The position numbers were made by a program, and so were the translations under genes. This document shows, in pieces, positions 31,567-40,474 of a stretch of DNA of 64,000 bases. A model generated the notes under the pieces. It saw only the letters and a list, made by a program, of their open reading frames with translations. It was not told where the DNA came from and did not search any database. The first letter of the stretch is position 1. Each line of letters opens with the position of its first letter. Source of the DNA: Halomarina oriensis (GTDB taxonomy: Archaea; Halobacteriota; Halobacteria; Halobacteriales; Haloarculaceae); the NCBI RefSeq assembly GCF_009791395.1, contig NZ_WSZK01000028.1, positions 1-64,000 on the forward strand, given 5' to 3'.

Positions 31567-32757
31567 ATGGCGTCGACTAGCTCGCTGCTCCCACAGAGCA
31601 AGGCACGGCTCGGCTACTGGCTACTGGCACTGGTCGCGCTCGCCGTCCTCGCCGGTGCGGTCTACCTGTTCGTCGGCACGCTCGTCACGGGACTGTTCCT
31701 CTACTACGCGGTTCGCCCCGCCAATCGCCGGATTCGGTCGGTCATCGGGAGCGACGGCTGGGCGGCCATCGTCACCCTGGTTCTCGTCGTCCTGCCGTTG
31801 CTCGCGCTCGTCGGCTACGTCGCGTTTCTCGGCGTCCAGAGTCTCGACGCACTGCTCAACCAGAGCGTCCGCAACCTCGTCGCGCCCTACGTCGACGTCG
31901 GCGAGATTCGGAGCCTCTCGGACATCGCCAGCGACCCGGAGGAACTGCTCGACAGGCTCCGGCAGTCGGGGTTACAGGGCGTCATCGACTGGATATTCGG
32001 CGCGGTCGGCCTGCTGGCCAACGCCGTCGTCCACGTCTTCCTGATGACCGCGGTGGTGTTCTACCTCCTGCGCGACGACAGGCGACTCGCGGCCTGGTAC
32101 CGGGACGCGGTCGGAGATGGCTCCCCGGCCCACGTCCTCGGTCAGCACGTCGACCGGGACATCTCCAGCGTCTACTTCTCGAACATCCTCTTCATGAGTT
32201 CCATCGCCGTCCTCTCGGCGCTCGGCTACTCGGTGTTCAACCTCGTCGCTCCCGCGTCGATGCGGATTCCGCTCCCCATCGTCCTCGGGGTGCTGACCGG
32301 CGTCGCCAGCATCGTCCCGCTGGTCGTCGGGAAACTCGTCTACGTCCCCATCGCGGTCTACCTGTTCGGGGCAGCGCTCCAGAACCCCAACGACCTGCTG
32401 GTCTACCCCATCGCGTTCACCGTCTGTGCGTTCCTGTTCCTCGATTTCATCCCGCTGACGTTCCTCCTGCCGGTGATGGCGGGTCGGACGCTCCACAGCG
32501 GGCTGATGATATTCGCCTACGTCGGCGGGACGCTCGTCTTCGGGTGGTACGGCCTGTTCCTCGGTCCGCTCGTCCTCGTCGTCACCCTGCGCGTGTCCCA
32601 GGACCTGGTCCCGGACCTGATCCGTGGCTCGCCGGTCGCTCTCGGGAGCGACGCCCCCTCGCCGTCGCCGGGCGAGAGAGGGGGGGCCGCTGCCGACTCG
32701 TCGGACGATGTCCCCTCCGCGGTGTCCCGGAGCGACGACACGTCGGACGCCGACTGA
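31567..32757 (+). CDS. AI-2E family (UPF0118-type) transporter
   Basis: 396 residues from ATG 31567; an in-frame GTG at 31534 would add 11 residues without support. It has the family layout: two or three N-terminal helices, a long amphipathic region (about 105-145), the helix pair before FLMTAVVFYLLRDDRRL, and a C-terminal helix group with GVASIVPLVVGKLVYVPIAVYLF and YVGGTLVFGWYGLFLGPLVLVV. A Ser/Asp-rich C-terminal tail is a halophile extension. Members export small molecules or act in ion exchange; the substrate is not predictable. Confidence 0.85.
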   Translation: MASTSSLLPQSKARLGYWLLALVALAVLAGAVYLFVGTLVTGLFLYYAVRPANRRIRSVIGSDGWAAIVTLVLVVLPLLALVGYVAFLGVQSLDALLNQSVRNLVAPYVDVGEIRSLSDIASDPEELLDRLRQSGLQGVIDWIFGAVGLLANAVVHVFLMTAVVFYLLRDDRRLAAWYRDAVGDGSPAHVLGQHVDRDISSVYFSNILFMSSIAVLSALGYSVFNLVAPASMRIPLPIVLGVLTGVASIVPLVVGKLVYVPIAVYLFGAALQNPNDLLVYPIAFTVCAFLFLDFIPLTFLLPVMAGRTLHSGLMIFAYVGGTLVFGWYGLFLGPLVLVVTLRVSQDLVPDLIRGSPVALGSDAPSPSPGERGGAAADSSDDVPSAVSRSDDTSDAD

Positions 32758-32874
32758 GCCACCACACCGCCGGGACGTCGCCTCACTCACCGTCGTTCCG
32801 GTTCGACTGACTTACCGCGAACGCGACTATCGGGCGAATTTATTACCCCTGACAGATATGTGGTAGCAGATACC

Positions 32875-33318
32875 ATGCAGGTGAGCACGCAACTCGTCTC
32901 CGCGGGGCTGATGGGTGTGTTACTGGTCGGCGTCGTCGCCGCGGTGCTCGTGTTCCGTGACTGGCGACACGACGAGGTCCTCACCGACGACCGACCGGGG
33001 TCGCTGGGGTCGAGCCTCTACCGCTCGGTCGGTCGCGGGATGCGCAGTCAGGTCGTCTGGGTCCTCGGGTTTCTGGGACTGACGTTCGTCGTCGGTGGTG
33101 CCATCGTCCTGTTCCTGGAGGGTGGGCCGATGAGCGCGACGGCGGGGATGACCGTCGTCGGCGTCGCCGCCGTCGTGCTCGTCGCCTTCGTAGGTCTCGG
33201 GACGTACCGGACGGTGCGGTTCCGGGGCCGGACCAGCGCGGGCGCGGCCGCCGTCGCCGCGTGGACCCTCGGGTCGCTCCTGCTGGTGGCCATCACCCTG
33301 AACCTCCTGCTCGCGTGA
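32875..33318 (+). CDS. Four-helix membrane protein
   Basis: 147 residues from ATG 32875. Helices lie at about 8-28, 60-82, 90-110 and 125-145. AATTTATTACC around 32837-32847 lies at a TATA-like distance. An in-frame GTG at 32860 is possible but would place the start too close to the box. It is the first of three or four small membrane protein genes in a row. Function unknown. Confidence 0.6.
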   Translation: MQVSTQLVSAGLMGVLLVGVVAAVLVFRDWRHDEVLTDDRPGSLGSSLYRSVGRGMRSQVVWVLGFLGLTFVVGGAIVLFLEGGPMSATAGMTVVGVAAVVLVAFVGLGTYRTVRFRGRTSAGAAAVAAWTLGSLLLVAITLNLLLA

Positions 33319-33351
33319 CCGGATGAGTCGACACCGTCGGAGGACCGACCG

Positions 33352-34044
33352 ATGGGAGTAGAACACGTCGAGCGACGACTCACGCTCCCGACCGAACTCT
33401 GGTGGCTCGTCCCCGTCGTCTTCGCCGAGACGCTGCTCGTCGTCGGCTACTTCGGTATCACCGGCGCGCGACCGACCGCGCTCCGATACGTCGTCTACCC
33501 GTTCGTCTGGATCAACCTCGGCCTCGTCGCCGTCGTCGGGACGCGGCCACGCCCCGCTTCGCGGCGACTCCGACTGCTCGCGGGGGCCGTCGCCGTCGGC
33601 TACTTCGTCGTCCTCGCGTGGCTCTCCGGCCTCCTCTACGTCGAGACGGCCGCCGTGACCCACACGCACGCTACCCTCGGCGGCTGGCAGGTCACGCTCT
33701 CGGCTCCGGGGTGGGGGCCACGAATCGGGTACGTCACGGGGGCCGGCCACGTCTACTTCGTCCCGTACCGGGTCGTCGGCTACGTCGCCCTCGCGTACCT
33801 CGTGTTCGCGCGGACGCTCGACGCCAGCGCCAGCGTGCTCTCGGGTGTCGTCGGTCTCGGGGCGTGTCTCTCGTGTGCGTTCCCGGTCGTCGCCTCGTTC
33901 GCCGCGGGGGCGCTCGGCCCCTCCTCGGCCGCCCTCGCCGCCTCCTCGTTCGCGTTCGACCTCTCGACGGCCGCGTTCGTCCTCGCGCTGGCGGTCCTCT
34001 ACTGGTCGCCCGGTCTCCCCCGGCGACCGGGTGGTCGAGGATGA
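33352..34044 (+). CDS. Polytopic haloarchaeal membrane protein
   Basis: 230 residues with about seven hydrophobic helices and a His/Thr cluster in a predicted loop (TAAVTHTHATLGGW, about 101-114). The stop overlaps the start of the following large membrane protein (ATGA), which suggests one complex. Similar genes are found as conserved hypotheticals in haloarchaea; I cannot assign a function. Confidence 0.65.
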   Translation: MGVEHVERRLTLPTELWWLVPVVFAETLLVVGYFGITGARPTALRYVVYPFVWINLGLVAVVGTRPRPASRRLRLLAGAVAVGYFVVLAWLSGLLYVETAAVTHTHATLGGWQVTLSAPGWGPRIGYVTGAGHVYFVPYRVVGYVALAYLVFARTLDASASVLSGVVGLGACLSCAFPVVASFAAGALGPSSAALAASSFAFDLSTAAFVLALAVLYWSPGLPRRPGGRG

Positions 34045-35528
34045 CCGCCCCCGACCGGTCGCTCCTCCCGGCGTTGACGCGACGCGGACTCGTCGCCGCC
34101 CTCGGGACGACGCTGCTCGTCGGCGTCGCCTCGGCCCACGCCGGGTCGCTCGGGAGCGTCACGCCGGTGTCCGTCCCGTCGTGGCTGTTCGCGCTGACCG
34201 GCGGCGCGGTGGTCGTCGCCTCGTTCCTGTTCACCAGCCTCCTCACCGACCGCGACCTCATTCGGGCGGTCAACGAGCGTGGCCCGACGGTTCAGGCACC
34301 GCGGGCGCTCGCTCTCGGGCGACGACTCCTCGCCGCCGTCGGCGTGGTCGGGTTGCTCGCCGTCGTCGTCGTTGGCCTGTTCGTCCCCGCACCCCCCGTC
34401 GCCAACCTCGCCGTGTTGCTCGTCTGGGTCGCGTGGTGGGCGGGCTACACCACCACGGTCTACCTCGTCGGTAACACCTGGCCGGCGCTGAACCCGTTCC
34501 GGACGCTCGCCGGGAGCCTCCCCACGCTCGACCGACCGCTCCCGGCCCGCCTCGCCACGTGGCCGAGCGTCGTCGGCCTGCTCGCACTCGTCTGGCTGGA
34601 GGTCGTCAGCCCGCTGGCCGACGCGCCACGCCTGCTCGCCGGCGTGGCGGTGGGGTACACCCTGCTGACGCTGGCGGGTGCGGTCGTGTTCGGCTCGCGG
34701 ACGTGGTTCGAGCGGGTCGACCCCGTCTCACGGGTGTTCAGGTTCTACGGCGCACTCGCCCCCGTCCAGCGGGTTCGAGAGGGGTTCGTCGTCGGTCTCC
34801 CCGGTGCGGGCCTCCTCACCCACGGGGGTACGGAGGGTGTCGTCGGCCGTCGACGTTCCCCGGACGGGCCGGTCCGGGCCGACGGCGGCGTGGCGAGCAC
34901 CGCCGCACACCGTGGCCGCTCGCTGGTGAGCGGTGGCGACGACGTGGCGTTCGTCGTCGCCCTGCTCTGGACCACGACGTTCGACGGCTTCGTCTCGACG
35001 CAGGTGTGGGCCGACCTCGCCGGTCCCGCCGTCGAGTGGGGGGCTCCGCCGCTGGCGGTGTATCTCGCGGCGCTCGTCGGTGGTTTCGGGCTGTTCTTCG
35101 GTGGCTACCGACTGGCGTCCGCTCTCGCCCGGCGGTCGGCGGGGAGCTACGTCACGAGCGTCGAACTGGAACGGCGGTTCGCCGTCGCCCTGCTCCCTAT
35201 CGCCGCCGGCTACCACCTCGCGCACTTCGCCGGCTACTTCCTCACGTTCTCGCCCGCGCTGGCGGCCGTCCTCGCCGCGCCGCTCTCGCCGCCTGCGAAC
35301 CCGCTGCTCGTCGTCCTCCCGGACTGGTTCGGGGCGATTCAGCTCTCGTTCGTCGTCCTCGGCCACCTGCTCGGGGTGTGGGTCGCCCACTCCGTCGCGT
35401 TCGAGACGTTCACCGGCCGCCTCCAGCCGCTCCGGAGTCAGTACCCCTACGTCGTCGTGATGGCGGCGTACACGATGACCAGCATGTGGCTGTTGATGCA
35501 GCCCTACACCGCACCGCCGTTCCTCTGA
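34041..35528 (+). CDS. Large polytopic membrane protein
   Basis: 495 residues from ATG 34041 (ATGA overlap). The frame is open far upstream to 33402, but that part lies inside the previous gene. About 11-12 hydrophobic helices. Recurrent His in or near helices (AGYHLAHFAGYFLTF, VVLGHLLGVWVAHSVAFETF) could bind heme or metal. The order 33352, 34041, 35531 looks like an operon. The His pattern makes a role in electron transfer or metal handling conceivable. No family named. Confidence 0.65.
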   Translation: MTAPDRSLLPALTRRGLVAALGTTLLVGVASAHAGSLGSVTPVSVPSWLFALTGGAVVVASFLFTSLLTDRDLIRAVNERGPTVQAPRALALGRRLLAAVGVVGLLAVVVVGLFVPAPPVANLAVLLVWVAWWAGYTTTVYLVGNTWPALNPFRTLAGSLPTLDRPLPARLATWPSVVGLLALVWLEVVSPLADAPRLLAGVAVGYTLLTLAGAVVFGSRTWFERVDPVSRVFRFYGALAPVQRVREGFVVGLPGAGLLTHGGTEGVVGRRRSPDGPVRADGGVASTAAHRGRSLVSGGDDVAFVVALLWTTTFDGFVSTQVWADLAGPAVEWGAPPLAVYLAALVGGFGLFFGGYRLASALARRSAGSYVTSVELERRFAVALLPIAAGYHLAHFAGYFLTFSPALAAVLAAPLSPPANPLLVVLPDWFGAIQLSFVVLGHLLGVWVAHSVAFETFTGRLQPLRSQYPYVVVMAAYTMTSMWLLMQPYTAPPFL

Positions 35529-35530
35529 CC

Positions 35531-35857
35531 ATGACCACCGAACCGACACCTACCGTCGAACCGACGCCGACCGTCTCCGACGACACCGCCTCCGACCGGC
35601 CGCCGACCAGCGTCCCCGACGGGGCGACGGTGGAGGCGTGTCCGTACTGCGAGCGGCCGTTCCCGACCGACCGACTCCGGGCGCTCCACCTCGGAGAACG
35701 CCACGCCGACCGTCTGACGCCCGAGGAGCGGGCGACGTTCGAGGAGACCGAAGACGAGGAGATCGACGACCTGTTCGTCTACCACCTGAAGGTGGTGGCG
35801 CTCATCGTCCTCGTCGTGATGGGACTGAGCTACGTCTACGCGTTCGCACTGGCGTAG
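35531..35857 (+). CDS. C2H2-type zinc-finger protein with a C-terminal membrane anchor
   Basis: 108 residues. A disordered Thr/Pro-rich N-terminus is followed by CPYCERPFPTDRLRALHLGERH (about 37-58), a classical CxxC-x12-HxxxxH finger. An acidic helix and a single C-terminal helix (about 87-106) follow. It starts three bases after the stop of the large membrane protein. A zinc finger tethered to the membrane next to transport-like genes suggests a small accessory subunit. Function unknown. Confidence 0.65.
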   Translation: MTTEPTPTVEPTPTVSDDTASDRPPTSVPDGATVEACPYCERPFPTDRLRALHLGERHADRLTPEERATFEETEDEEIDDLFVYHLKVVALIVLVVMGLSYVYAFALA

Positions 35858-35880
35858 GAGCGACGGCCACGCTCCCGTCG

Positions 35881-36195
35881 TCAGCCGATGAGGAAGAAGC
35901 CCATCGTGACGAACGACACGGCGAGGGCGGCGACGAACACGCCGACCGTGGCCGCCAGTGCCCGCCGTCGGTCGTACCGGCGTGCGGCCACGGCCGCCGG
36001 GAGGACGGTCATCAGGAGCGCGGGTGCCAGCGAGTAGATGACCACGCTGGGGACGTACTGGTCGAGACCGGTGGAGTCGAACACCACCAGCGAGACGAAC
36101 TGTCCGAGCAGTGTCGCAGCGACCGAGACGACACACAGGAGACCGAACGCGACGTCCGGCACGCCGATGCCGGAGCGTGTGGAGGGCGTTGCCAT
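35881..36195 (-). CDS. Three-helix membrane protein
   Basis: 104 residues from ATG 36195. Hydrophobic helices lie at about 14-38, 46-66 and 78-102. An imperfect 6-base-pair hairpin lies in the short gap to the convergent zinc-finger gene (35857-35875). No family recognised. Confidence 0.6.
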   Translation of the reverse strand: MATPSTRSGIGVPDVAFGLLCVVSVAATLLGQFVSLVVFDSTGLDQYVPSVVIYSLAPALLMTVLPAAVAARRYDRRRALAATVGVFVAALAVSFVTMGFFLIG

Positions 36196-36397
36196 ACTTC
36201 GACCGTCGACGACCCGAATCAATAGTGTTCCGGAGGGTCCGACCGGAGTCGGCGTCTCCGGAGCGTCACCCGGTCGTCGTGTGTCCGCTCGTCCGCGTAC
36301 CGTCCACGTCGCCTGAGCACCCCGTCGTCCGGACGTCGGCTCCACGTCCGCAGACGGAAGGTGGAGCAGTTTTGTGCGAGGAGCGTCAGGGACGGGT

Positions 36398-36811
36398 ATG
36401 AACGGCAGCGGGTCCAGCGACATGACGCTAGCTTTCGAGTTGGAGGCGCTCAAGCAGTTACGACACCCGGACGTGGTGTTCGACGACGCCCGGACGTGGA
36501 CGAAGTACCTCGGCGTCGTCAGCGAGAAACCCACGTACGTCGTGACGAACTTCACGCGCAAGAACCGCATCCGGCAGGACTTCTTCTCCGGGCCACGCGG
36601 GAAACGCGAGAGCCTGGAGAACGTCAAGCGGCAGTTCGAGACCGACCGACACGTCTTCGTCGGCGTCGACGAGGACGACGAGGCGCTCGCCGGTGAGGTG
36701 GAGTGGGAGTTCCTCCACGTCGAGGCCGCCGCCGAGGCCGCCGAGTGGGAACTCGGCGAGAACGACCCCGCGACGACGGCGAGCGGCGAGGAGCGCGACG
36801 ACTGGCCGTAG
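36398..36811 (+). CDS. Small acidic haloarchaeal protein
   Basis: 137 residues from ATG 36398, with GTTTTG about 28-30 bases upstream as leaderless TATA element. The core is SDMTLAFELEALKQLRHPDVVFDDARTWTKYLGVVSEKPTYVVTNFTRK, with mixed alpha/beta character, then a strongly acidic C-terminus. It looks like a conserved haloarchaeal protein of unknown function. Confidence 0.6.
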   Translation: MNGSGSSDMTLAFELEALKQLRHPDVVFDDARTWTKYLGVVSEKPTYVVTNFTRKNRIRQDFFSGPRGKRESLENVKRQFETDRHVFVGVDEDDEALAGEVEWEFLHVEAAAEAAEWELGENDPATTASGEERDDWP

Positions 36812-36826
36812 CTCGCATCCAAACTG

Positions 36827-36832
36827 TTTTAT
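36827..36832 (+). promoter_or_regulatory. TATA box of the 36856 gene
   Basis: TTTTAT lies 24-29 bases upstream of the ATG at 36856, a standard leaderless haloarchaeal promoter position. Confidence 0.6.
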
Positions 36833-36855
36833 CAGCTTTCTACACAGTCTGTGGT

Positions 36856-37686
36856 ATGTCCCTGAACATCGGCTCCGCGGTGCGGTACGGGTTCGACAGG
36901 CTGTTCGAGCGAAACGGGCTCCTCCTGGTCGGCGTGTTCGTCGTCGTCGGACTGCTCGGAACGGTCGCCTCCCAGACGCTGACCGTCGGTTCGGCCGGGT
37001 TCGGTACACAACCGACCGGTGGGACTGGCGGCATGACCGGCATCCCTGGGCTGATGGGGGCCGAGGAGACGCCGCTGGCGCTGCCGCTCGACGCCGGTGC
37101 TGCGCTCGGTCTCGGGCTCGCGTTGACGCTCGTCGGGGCCGTCGCGGGCGAGGCACTCCGTATCGTCGCCGACCGAACGTTCGTCAGCGAGGCGACGGAG
37201 CAGCTGTACGAACCGTCGCGGAACATCGTCATGGCGACGCTGTTCGGCATCGTCGCGGGCATCATCGCCGCCGTCGCGGTGTTCATCGGGACGATACTGC
37301 TCGTCGTCCCCGGCATCTACATCGGTCTGGGCCTGTTCTTCTTCCGACAGGAGATCGCGGTGTTCGACAAGGGGCCGGTCGACGCCCTCGCCGACAGTTG
37401 GTCGCTCGCCAAGGGCCACCGCTGGTCGCTGTTCGGGTTCGCCGTCGTCCTCGTCGTCGTCTCGCTGCTGGTCACCGCGGCGAACTTCGTCTTCATCCTC
37501 ATCGCCGGTCCCATCGCCGGGTCGGTCGTCTCCATCCTGCTGGGCGCGTTCGTCGGGATGTTCTCGAGTGCGGCGACGGCGGGGGCGTACCGTCAGCTCC
37601 TCGGGATGAAGCGTCCGGACGCGCAGTTCGCTCTCGATTCGGTGAACGCCGACCGCTACGGCGACATCGACGAGGAGTGGCGGTAA
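36856..37686 (+). CDS. Polytopic membrane protein resembling the YciC/glycerophosphoryl-type family
   Basis: 276 residues from ATG 36856. About six helices. The pattern YGFDRLFERNGLLLVGVF near the start and VPGIYIGLGLFFFRQEIAVFDKGPVDALADSWSLAKGHRW in the middle is characteristic of a widespread membrane family, which has the VVPGIYL...FA..A.V.E..G...AL..SW.L.KG.RW signature. Function in archaea is not known. A Gly-rich exposed loop (GTQPTGGTGGMTG) lies after the first helix. Confidence 0.65.
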   Translation: MSLNIGSAVRYGFDRLFERNGLLLVGVFVVVGLLGTVASQTLTVGSAGFGTQPTGGTGGMTGIPGLMGAEETPLALPLDAGAALGLGLALTLVGAVAGEALRIVADRTFVSEATEQLYEPSRNIVMATLFGIVAGIIAAVAVFIGTILLVVPGIYIGLGLFFFRQEIAVFDKGPVDALADSWSLAKGHRWSLFGFAVVLVVVSLLVTAANFVFILIAGPIAGSVVSILLGAFVGMFSSAATAGAYRQLLGMKRPDAQFALDSVNADRYGDIDEEWR

Positions 37687-37737
37687 GGGCGACTTCCTCA
37701 GCAACCGTTTTTCCGTCCTCGCGTGTACTGACGAGTG

Positions 37738-38082
37738 ATGCCAGAGACCAACGTCGAGGTGGAAGTCGAGGTAGCGGTCGACAGCAACGAACTCGAAATC
37801 GAGGTCGGTGAGACCCGCGAGGCCGAGGCCGAACTGGAGATGGACGGGTTGGAGATAGCGGTCGACGTCGAAATCGAAGTGGAGGGCGACGCGGCCGACG
37901 GTGGGGACGACGCGGCCGAGGAGTCGGCGGCCGCGGCGACCGACGCCGCCGCCTCGACCGGGTCGATGACCGATGAACCGCCCGAAGACGACGCGGAGGC
38001 GGCCGCCGAACCCGCCGAGGCCGCCGGACCGGGGGCACAGAGCGAGCACCCCGAGGACGTCGACGCCGACGAGGAAGAATAG
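37738..38082 (+). CDS. Highly acidic repetitive protein
   Basis: 114 residues. The first 50 residues alternate Val/Glu and hydrophobic positions (VEVEVEVAVDSNELEIEVGE), consistent with amphipathic beta strands. The rest is Ala/Glu/Asp-rich and probably disordered. No domain recognised. The ATG at 37738 is preceded by a T-rich stretch (CCGTTTTTCC) at about -28. Confidence 0.5.
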   Translation: MPETNVEVEVEVAVDSNELEIEVGETREAEAELEMDGLEIAVDVEIEVEGDAADGGDDAAEESAAAATDAAASTGSMTDEPPEDDAEAAAEPAEAAGPGAQSEHPEDVDADEEE

Positions 38083-38118
38083 CGCCGTTCTTAACCGCTC
38101 GACGTTCCTACTCGTGGT

Positions 38119-38649
38119 ATGACCGAACCGCGCGTACCCGGTGGGCGGACGCGCACCGTCTCGCTCCCCTGCGGTGAGACCGTCGACGTACACGACCTCG
38201 ACATGGGGATGCGCGAGTACGAGTGTGCCTGCGGCGGCACGCACGCCGTCGTGATGGATATGCACCCGCTGAGTCGCTTCGTCCCCGAGGACCTCGTCGC
38301 GGTGCTCGACGAGGCCATCGACACGACGACGGGCGAACCGTTCGGCACGACGCACACGATGGGTATCGTCCTCGAGGAGTTCCCCGAGCAGGTCGTCAGC
38401 GCCGACACCAGCGAGGACGGGAGCGTCGGCTACGCCATCCTCTGGATGACGGACTTCGACTCGCGGCGACTCCACGAGGTGGTCGTCGAGTTGCTCGTCG
38501 AACTGATGGAACACGCGGTCAGCCACGCCTCCGACGACGACGCGATGACCGACTTCGAGCGACAGATGCTGGAGTTCGACGTGAGCGAGTTCGTCGACCA
38601 GTACCGCGCCCGGCGGGAGTTCGAGACCGAACACGACCGGCCGGTCTGA
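38119..38649 (+). CDS. Conserved haloarchaeal protein with a CxC motif
   Basis: 176 residues. An N-terminal beta-rich part includes SLPCGETVDVHDLDMG and YECACGGTHAVVMDMHP, where three Cys and a His could bind zinc. A helical acidic C-terminal half follows (EVVVELLVELMEHAVSHASDDD). CTTAAC about 28 bases before the ATG supports the start. Looks like a lineage-conserved domain of unknown function. Confidence 0.6.
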   Translation: MTEPRVPGGRTRTVSLPCGETVDVHDLDMGMREYECACGGTHAVVMDMHPLSRFVPEDLVAVLDEAIDTTTGEPFGTTHTMGIVLEEFPEQVVSADTSEDGSVGYAILWMTDFDSRRLHEVVVELLVELMEHAVSHASDDDAMTDFERQMLEFDVSEFVDQYRARREFETEHDRPV

Positions 38650-38714
38650 ACCACTCCGGTACTCGCTCGCTGACTGACGAGAACCACCCGCCAGAGTCGG
38701 ATTCGGTGCATCAG

Positions 38715-38720
38715 TTTTAT
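38715..38720 (+). promoter_or_regulatory. TATA box of the peptide ABC transporter operon
   Basis: TTTTAT lies 25-30 bases before the ATG at 38745, preceded by ATCAG. The five genes that follow are spaced closely enough to be one transcript. Confidence 0.6.
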
Positions 38721-38744
38721 AGCTATGGTAGGTGATATCAGTCC

Positions 38745-40451
38745 ATGACAGGCGATAACGTCGACAGACGGTCGTTTCTGAAGTTGGCGGGCGGCGCAGC
38801 GGCGACGGCGTCCTTGGCAGGTTGTGCCGGCGACGGTGGCGGTGAGGGGACCGACGACGGGACCGGAACCGGCACCGACGGCGGCGGCGGTTCGACGATG
38901 ACCGAGGGCGGCGACGAGACCGAGACCCAGACCGAACAGGCGGAACCGGAGACCCGCGAGGAGTACCTCCAGCGGGCGAACCAGGTACTCCACGACGAAG
39001 CGCCGTGGATATTCCTCAACCGGCAGTACAGCGTCTACGGGAAGTCCAACCGCATCGAGTGGGAGGCGCGGCGCGACGAGCGCATCGACGCCTACGAGAT
39101 CACCCCGACGGAGGGGTCGGACGTCCGCATCACCCAGAGCCAGTTGGACTCGGGGCTGGACCCACACGACCACCGCGAGACGCCGACGGACAACATCGTT
39201 CTCCAGTCCTACGAGGGCCTGCTGAGCCGTGACGCCGAGGGGAACGTCACCGAGGCGCTGTCGAACGGCTACGAGCGAGTCGAGGACGGCCGCGTGCGGT
39301 TCATGATCCGCGAAGGGGTCACGTTCCACAGCGGCGAGGAGCTGACGCCGGCGGACGTCGCGTTCTCCGTCAACCGCATCGTCCAGGAGAACATCGGTGG
39401 GCTGGTCAGCCCGCAGAGCGACCAGCTCGCGGGCGTCACGAGCGCGGAGGTCGTCGACGGCGAGCGGGCCGTGGACGTCGTCTCCGAGGGCGGTATCAAC
39501 CCCATCGTGTTCTCGCTGTTCGCCACCTACTGTGACATCGTCCAGCAACAGTGGATCGAGGACAACGACTCGGCGACCATCAACTCCGACATGAACGGGA
39601 CCGGCCCGTTCCAGCTCGACAGCTACGACCAGGGCGTGAGCGTCAGCTACACGCGCTACGAGGACTACTGGCGCGAGCCGGCCCCCGCCGAGACGCTCGA
39701 AATCACCAACGCGGCCGAATCCAGCACGCGAGTCAACCAGCTGCTCGGCGGCGAGACGGACATCATCGTCAACGTCCCGCCACAGGACGCCGGCCGGGTC
39801 CAGAACAGCGGCGACACCTCGCTGAGTGCGGTGCCGAGCACCCGCGTCATCTACAACGCGATGGTGTACAACGCCGAACCGTTCGACTCGGTGCAGTTCC
39901 GCCAGGCGATGAACTACGCCATCGACCTGCCGAGCATCATCGAGAACATCCTCTCGGGGTTCGCCGACCCGACCGGTCAGCCCACCCTGGAGGGGTTCGT
40001 CGGCTACAACTCCGACGTCGGCCCGTACGAGCAGAACGTCGAGCAGGCCCAGCAGCTCGTCGAGGAGAGCGGCTACTCGGGGGCGGAGATTACGCTCCAC
40101 ACGCCGGTCGGCCGGTACCTGCGCGACCTCGAAATCGCACAGGCGGTCGCCGGTCAGATCGACGAACTGGAGAACGTCTCGGCGTCGGTCGAACAGCGTG
40201 AGTTCGGGCAGTTGGCCGAGGAACTGCTCGACGGCGACATCTCGACCGGCCCGTCGTTCTACCTCATCGGGTGGGGCAACGCGACGTTCGACGCCAGTCA
40301 GACCATCATCCCGCTGTTGACGACCGACGGGGCGCTCACCTCCTACAGCAACGAGGAGGTCGACGGACTCATCGAGAGCGCGCAGTCGATGGGCGGGAGC
40401 GACGGTGGCAGTGGCGGCGACTCTAACAGTTCGGGTAACTCCAGCGAGTGA
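38745..40451 (+). CDS. Dipeptide/oligopeptide ABC transporter substrate-binding lipoprotein, apparently circularly permuted
   Basis: 568 residues. A Tat signal (RRSFLKLAGG) ends in the lipobox LAGC, so Cys 27 anchors the protein outside the membrane. After a Gly/Asp linker, residues about 70-119 (YLQRANQVLHDEAPWIFL...YSVYGKSNRIEW...RRDERIDAYEI) resemble the segment that normally closes the C-terminus of family 5 binding proteins. The usual N-terminal start (ITQSQLDSGLDPHDHRETPTDN) follows at about 129. The chain ends after NEEVDGLIESAQSM in a Gly/Ser tail, where the missing C-terminal helix would be expected. Binds peptides or similar solutes for the permeases and ATPases downstream. The permutation call is by comparison with family pattern from memory. 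Confidence 0.85.
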   Translation: MTGDNVDRRSFLKLAGGAAATASLAGCAGDGGGEGTDDGTGTGTDGGGGSTMTEGGDETETQTEQAEPETREEYLQRANQVLHDEAPWIFLNRQYSVYGKSNRIEWEARRDERIDAYEITPTEGSDVRITQSQLDSGLDPHDHRETPTDNIVLQSYEGLLSRDAEGNVTEALSNGYERVEDGRVRFMIREGVTFHSGEELTPADVAFSVNRIVQENIGGLVSPQSDQLAGVTSAEVVDGERAVDVVSEGGINPIVFSLFATYCDIVQQQWIEDNDSATINSDMNGTGPFQLDSYDQGVSVSYTRYEDYWREPAPAETLEITNAAESSTRVNQLLGGETDIIVNVPPQDAGRVQNSGDTSLSAVPSTRVIYNAMVYNAEPFDSVQFRQAMNYAIDLPSIIENILSGFADPTGQPTLEGFVGYNSDVGPYEQNVEQAQQLVEESGYSGAEITLHTPVGRYLRDLEIAQAVAGQIDELENVSASVEQREFGQLAEELLDGDISTGPSFYLIGWGNATFDASQTIIPLLTTDGALTSYSNEEVDGLIESAQSMGGSDGGSGGDSNSSGNSSE

Positions 40452-40474
40452 TGGCACGAACGGGGGACCGCTGA

